The notes under the pieces were generated by a model that worked only from the letters and a program-made list of their open reading frames with translations, searched no databases and was not told the DNA's origin. Positions 60,787-64,000 of a stretch of 64,000 nucleotides of DNA are shown in pieces. Position 1 is the stretch's first letter. The number at the start of each line of letters is the position of its first letter. Source of the DNA: Druceiella hillmani (lineage: Eukaryota; Arthropoda; Insecta; Lepidoptera; Hepialidae); NCBI GenBank assembly GCA_039881145.1, contig JAYKKI010000004.1, forward strand, positions 43,309,001 to 43,373,000, written 5' to 3'. The position numbers and the translations under genes were made by a program.

Positions 60787-63700
60787 TTTAATAAAGGTAA
60801 ATTATAAAACCAATATGTTTTGAGGAACCTAAATCTGAAAATATCTCACTTAGCCGGGACATAATTAACATGTCATCTTAATAAAAAATCAGACTCCCGT
60901 GAAGAGGTTTGAAACGCTATAGGTTTGTACACATTGGTAGGCCAATTTGATCATGATTATTTGTTAAATGAAAACGAATTATATCCTTTGAAAATTCGTT
61001 AAATACACCGATCCAAAGCAGTTGTATCTTTATTCTTTTAGAATAATTTATATTTTATTCTTCAAAATACCGAAAATATTTGTTTATGTTAAACACATAG
61101 AGAAATCTCATTAGTAAACATTATTTTTTTTTAAATATTAAATTTGAAATAGCGTCGAAAAACTCAATCGAAGCTGATGTTTAATATTTAAATATATACA
61201 AAATTCTTCGCAATCATTTTCATTCAATATAACGATTTCATCATATTCAAGTAAAGGAAAATTAAAAATTGTTACACATTATTTTATAGCAAAAGCTTCT
61301 TTTCGCCTTATCTATTTATACACAATGAAGATTTGTCGGTTATCAAAGATAACGAGTTTCCTTCAAGCGATTTTGGAATATGACGAAAATTTCAAATTTG
61401 ATGTCGTTTCTATAAACGAACCCCTTGTCGAATCACTTGTCGAATACTATTTATACTCGTATATATTTATTAATAATTTGTCATTCCATCAACCTATCTG
61501 AAGAAGCTTTTAAATAAATAGAATTGATAATTTTTTCTGCTATTCATAGTAATCCTATCACCTGTCTGGCTTTAAAACGTTTCGCTATTATCACACACCA
61601 TCGTGTAAATTTTCTGTCGGAGAAATGTCATAAGGTTGCTGGAGTGAAAATTAGATTGTTCAAAATAGTTACGTTGCATGTAAATCTTTTGATAATAGAT
61701 AAAAAACTATATTATATATAAGTAAATGCAAAGAAACTCATTGCAATGAACTCTTGATTTAAACCTAATGATGCATTTAAAATTGATTTGTCAATATTTT
61801 CGTAACTTTTGATTTCATGCATATTTTTCTGTTCATGACACGATGAAATACGTTACTAACTAAAATCCGTAGGAAAACTTAAACGGAAATAATTAAAAAC
61901 AACTGAGTTACTTCTTTACATTGAATCATCTTGCTAAATGCTATGGAAACAAACTGTGTTATATAACCTTCGTATCTGAATAATCAATGTACAAAGTTAA
62001 GTCAAATAAATAAATATCATATGAAGTCAAGTCACAAAAAACACTATTTGAAATTTCTTAATTATTTACAATAATATAAATTTAACAGAGTAGATAGATT
62101 TCTTACTTAGATATAATAATTAATTTATAGTTTTATGTTCATTCTTATAACTTTATATAAAACGTTTCCTTATGATTATGTATTGAAGTCTTTTGTGGTT
62201 AAAAGTAATATATTTTTAATTTAATCTTGTTCTATATATTTTACCCCAGTGCATGGTATAATAACGTTCTAAATTTGAATTTATTTAAATATATTCAAAT
62301 TCGGCAGCGTTTTTAAAAAGTTGGGTTTATTTCGTCATGTATATCTGAAAATTTATTGTCTACAGAAACCTATGGAATCTTAACAAGAATTTAATATTTT
62401 TTCATTAATTTCAGAATTTGTTTTTGTCTTTTACATCTAGAAAATGGTAATATTCAACCGTAATAATTTTTAAACGATGAAGCAAGTTATGCATATGAAA
62501 ACTGTAGCAGCGTCTGGTAAAGGATCCAGCCTTGTATTCATTGTTTTTTTGTCTAGTTATTACCCCCAATTTCAAACTTTCATCCCAAATAGTAAAGCAA
62601 AGTTAGGAATGTCAGCCCTTGATTTACAAATTATTATTTTAAAAAATATTTAACGTATTTTACTTAATATGAATAAATCTCATAGCTGACTACCAACATT
62701 AATTATTGAAAATAACCATTAGAAGAATAACAAAATAAATAAATCTTAAATCATTTTACGGCGGCTCTCATTTCATTTACCGCAATATCTATCCGCAACC
62801 GAATTATCTATCCGTGTTAAATGTAATTGTGTGAATAAATTGAGGTATTTCCAGTAATTATCGACTATCGATAATATCTTTAATACATTAATGTCGATGT
62901 TCCTACTTGGCTTCTTGCGCACTTAATTAGGTGAAGGGAGCTAATATGGTGATCCGGTTTCATTTCCTCTCTTGGTCTGCATAGAATTATAAATTATTTA
63001 AATAATTACAAATTAATGAATTATAAATTATTTAATAAAACTCTAAATTTGCATACAACATTTTTGACGTTGAAATCTCCCTCGTCCAACCAACATCTGC
63101 ATGGTCGTTGTCAACAAATTACCTCAAAATGCATGATTGATAATATGTCCCCATTTTGCCTTGGAGGAAGATATGATTCTTGTTGTTATTGAAATTTAAT
63201 TTTTTTTTTTTAATTTTGAGTTCAAAATCACATTTTCAGAGTTACAGAATAACTGCAAGCATTTTCAAAGCAAGATTTTCATAAAATTAATACCAATATG
63301 TACTATTATTGAACTAATCGAATTAGTCTTTATATTGTGAAAATTTTACCAAGGTAAAAACCAGATTTGCCCCGTGGTTTCCCATGCGGTATATACTATT
63401 TGTATTCCACGTTCTTTAAAAATCTCCGATTCGTTATCGACGGGTGTACTTTAGATTATGAGTCTATAAATAAACAGTATTCTCCGACTTTTGTTACATT
63501 TATTATCACTGTTTTACTACTACGAATGGTAAGGTGATAATATTAAGTTTATAATTTTCTTCAAAGTATGGGTTTTTATACACGAAAATCAACACTCGAG
63601 TCTATTCGTGTCCTAAAACGGCGCTCCTTGGCAACGATATCGGCTAAATGATGACAAGGTTGCCTTAGTGTTTTTATTGTACGTAAGCGACTTTCGGCTC

Positions 63701-64000
63701 GATGTGTTTGGTCTTCTAAGAGTACCTTTGTTGTTTGTTTGTTTGTTGGATTGCTGAATCATTTCACGATGTGAATTTATTTCTAAGTGCTTCCCTTTTT
63801 ATTGTATTCGCTTTAAATTTTATATCGAATATAACAAAATTATAGTGTCCGGCGAAGTTATAGTGATTACTGAAATTGATCCAATGTACTTATTTTGGAA
63901 TTTTAATGTCGACGTGTATTTGACTTACTTATTGCAAAACGCTAGTAGATGAAAGTTATTTAGAACACTACAATATATTTTAAATATAAAGACAAAAACA
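60787..64000. other. A+T-rich noncoding stretch to window end
   Basis: Contains a (TTTG)n run near 63727-63748 and a slightly G+C-richer patch near 63600-63720. A host exon or promoter in that patch cannot be shown. No other feature seen. Confidence 0.4.

Overview
The window reads as insect nuclear DNA: strongly A+T-rich by eye, full of long (TA)n microsatellites, and carrying only transposable-element coding sequence. I recognise no intact host gene, rRNA or confident tRNA gene. Several short repeats resemble dispersed repeats I remember from moth and butterfly genomes, so an insect, perhaps a lepidopteran, is my best guess (inference). Gaps between elements are A+T-rich and mostly featureless.

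Layout. 0-5 kb: low-complexity DNA, a G+C-rich patch ending in a polyadenylation-like signal and TTCTA tail (about 2.0-2.3 kb), and a pair of 90-bp-spaced direct repeats. 5.3-8.9 kb: a decayed Ty3/gypsy-type LTR retrotransposon (gag zinc knuckles, protease, RT, RNase H, integrase) without recognisable LTRs. 9.3-9.5 kb: a C+G-rich pentanucleotide array. 9.73-13.63 kb: Jockey-type LINE no. 1, truncated at the 5' end, flanked by a perfect 12-bp target-site duplication, only mildly damaged. 20.8-22.1 kb: a reverse-transcriptase fragment (minus strand) next to a decayed P-element/THAP9-like transposase (plus strand). 24.3-25.3 kb: first copy of a palindromic repeat family. 26.60-31.03 kb: Jockey-type LINE no. 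2, structurally full length, older and more decayed, flanked by a 10-bp duplication; its first base coincides with an initiator and a correctly spaced downstream promoter element, and its leader holds a tRNA-like box A/box B pair. 39.8-40.7 kb: Tc1-like transposase relic.

41.0-44.6 kb: two roughly 450-490-bp arms in inverted orientation, each bounded outside by a (TA)n tract, enclosing 2.5 kb. 45.3-47.9 kb: a degenerate satellite with a period near 160 bp, followed at 47.9-48.3 kb by a second array with a period near 82 bp. 48.9-50.15 kb, minus strand: a decayed transposon protein whose pieces resemble Mutator-like transposase and YqaJ-like nuclease segments in the expected order. 52.2-55.7 kb: a third LINE of the CR1/L2 type with a PHD-like, coiled-coil ORF1 and an ORF2 lacking its endonuclease domain. 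56.5-56.7 and 59.9 kb: two more copies of the palindromic repeat. The remainder to 64 kb is A+T-rich with one (TA/GT)n microsatellite.

The window is thus a nested graveyard of class I and class II elements. All recognised coding regions are interrupted, so none is likely to make its full protein. The most informative parts are the promoter architecture of LINE no. 2, the stop codon found at the same place in ORF1 of both Jockey copies, the palindromic repeat family and the two satellites.
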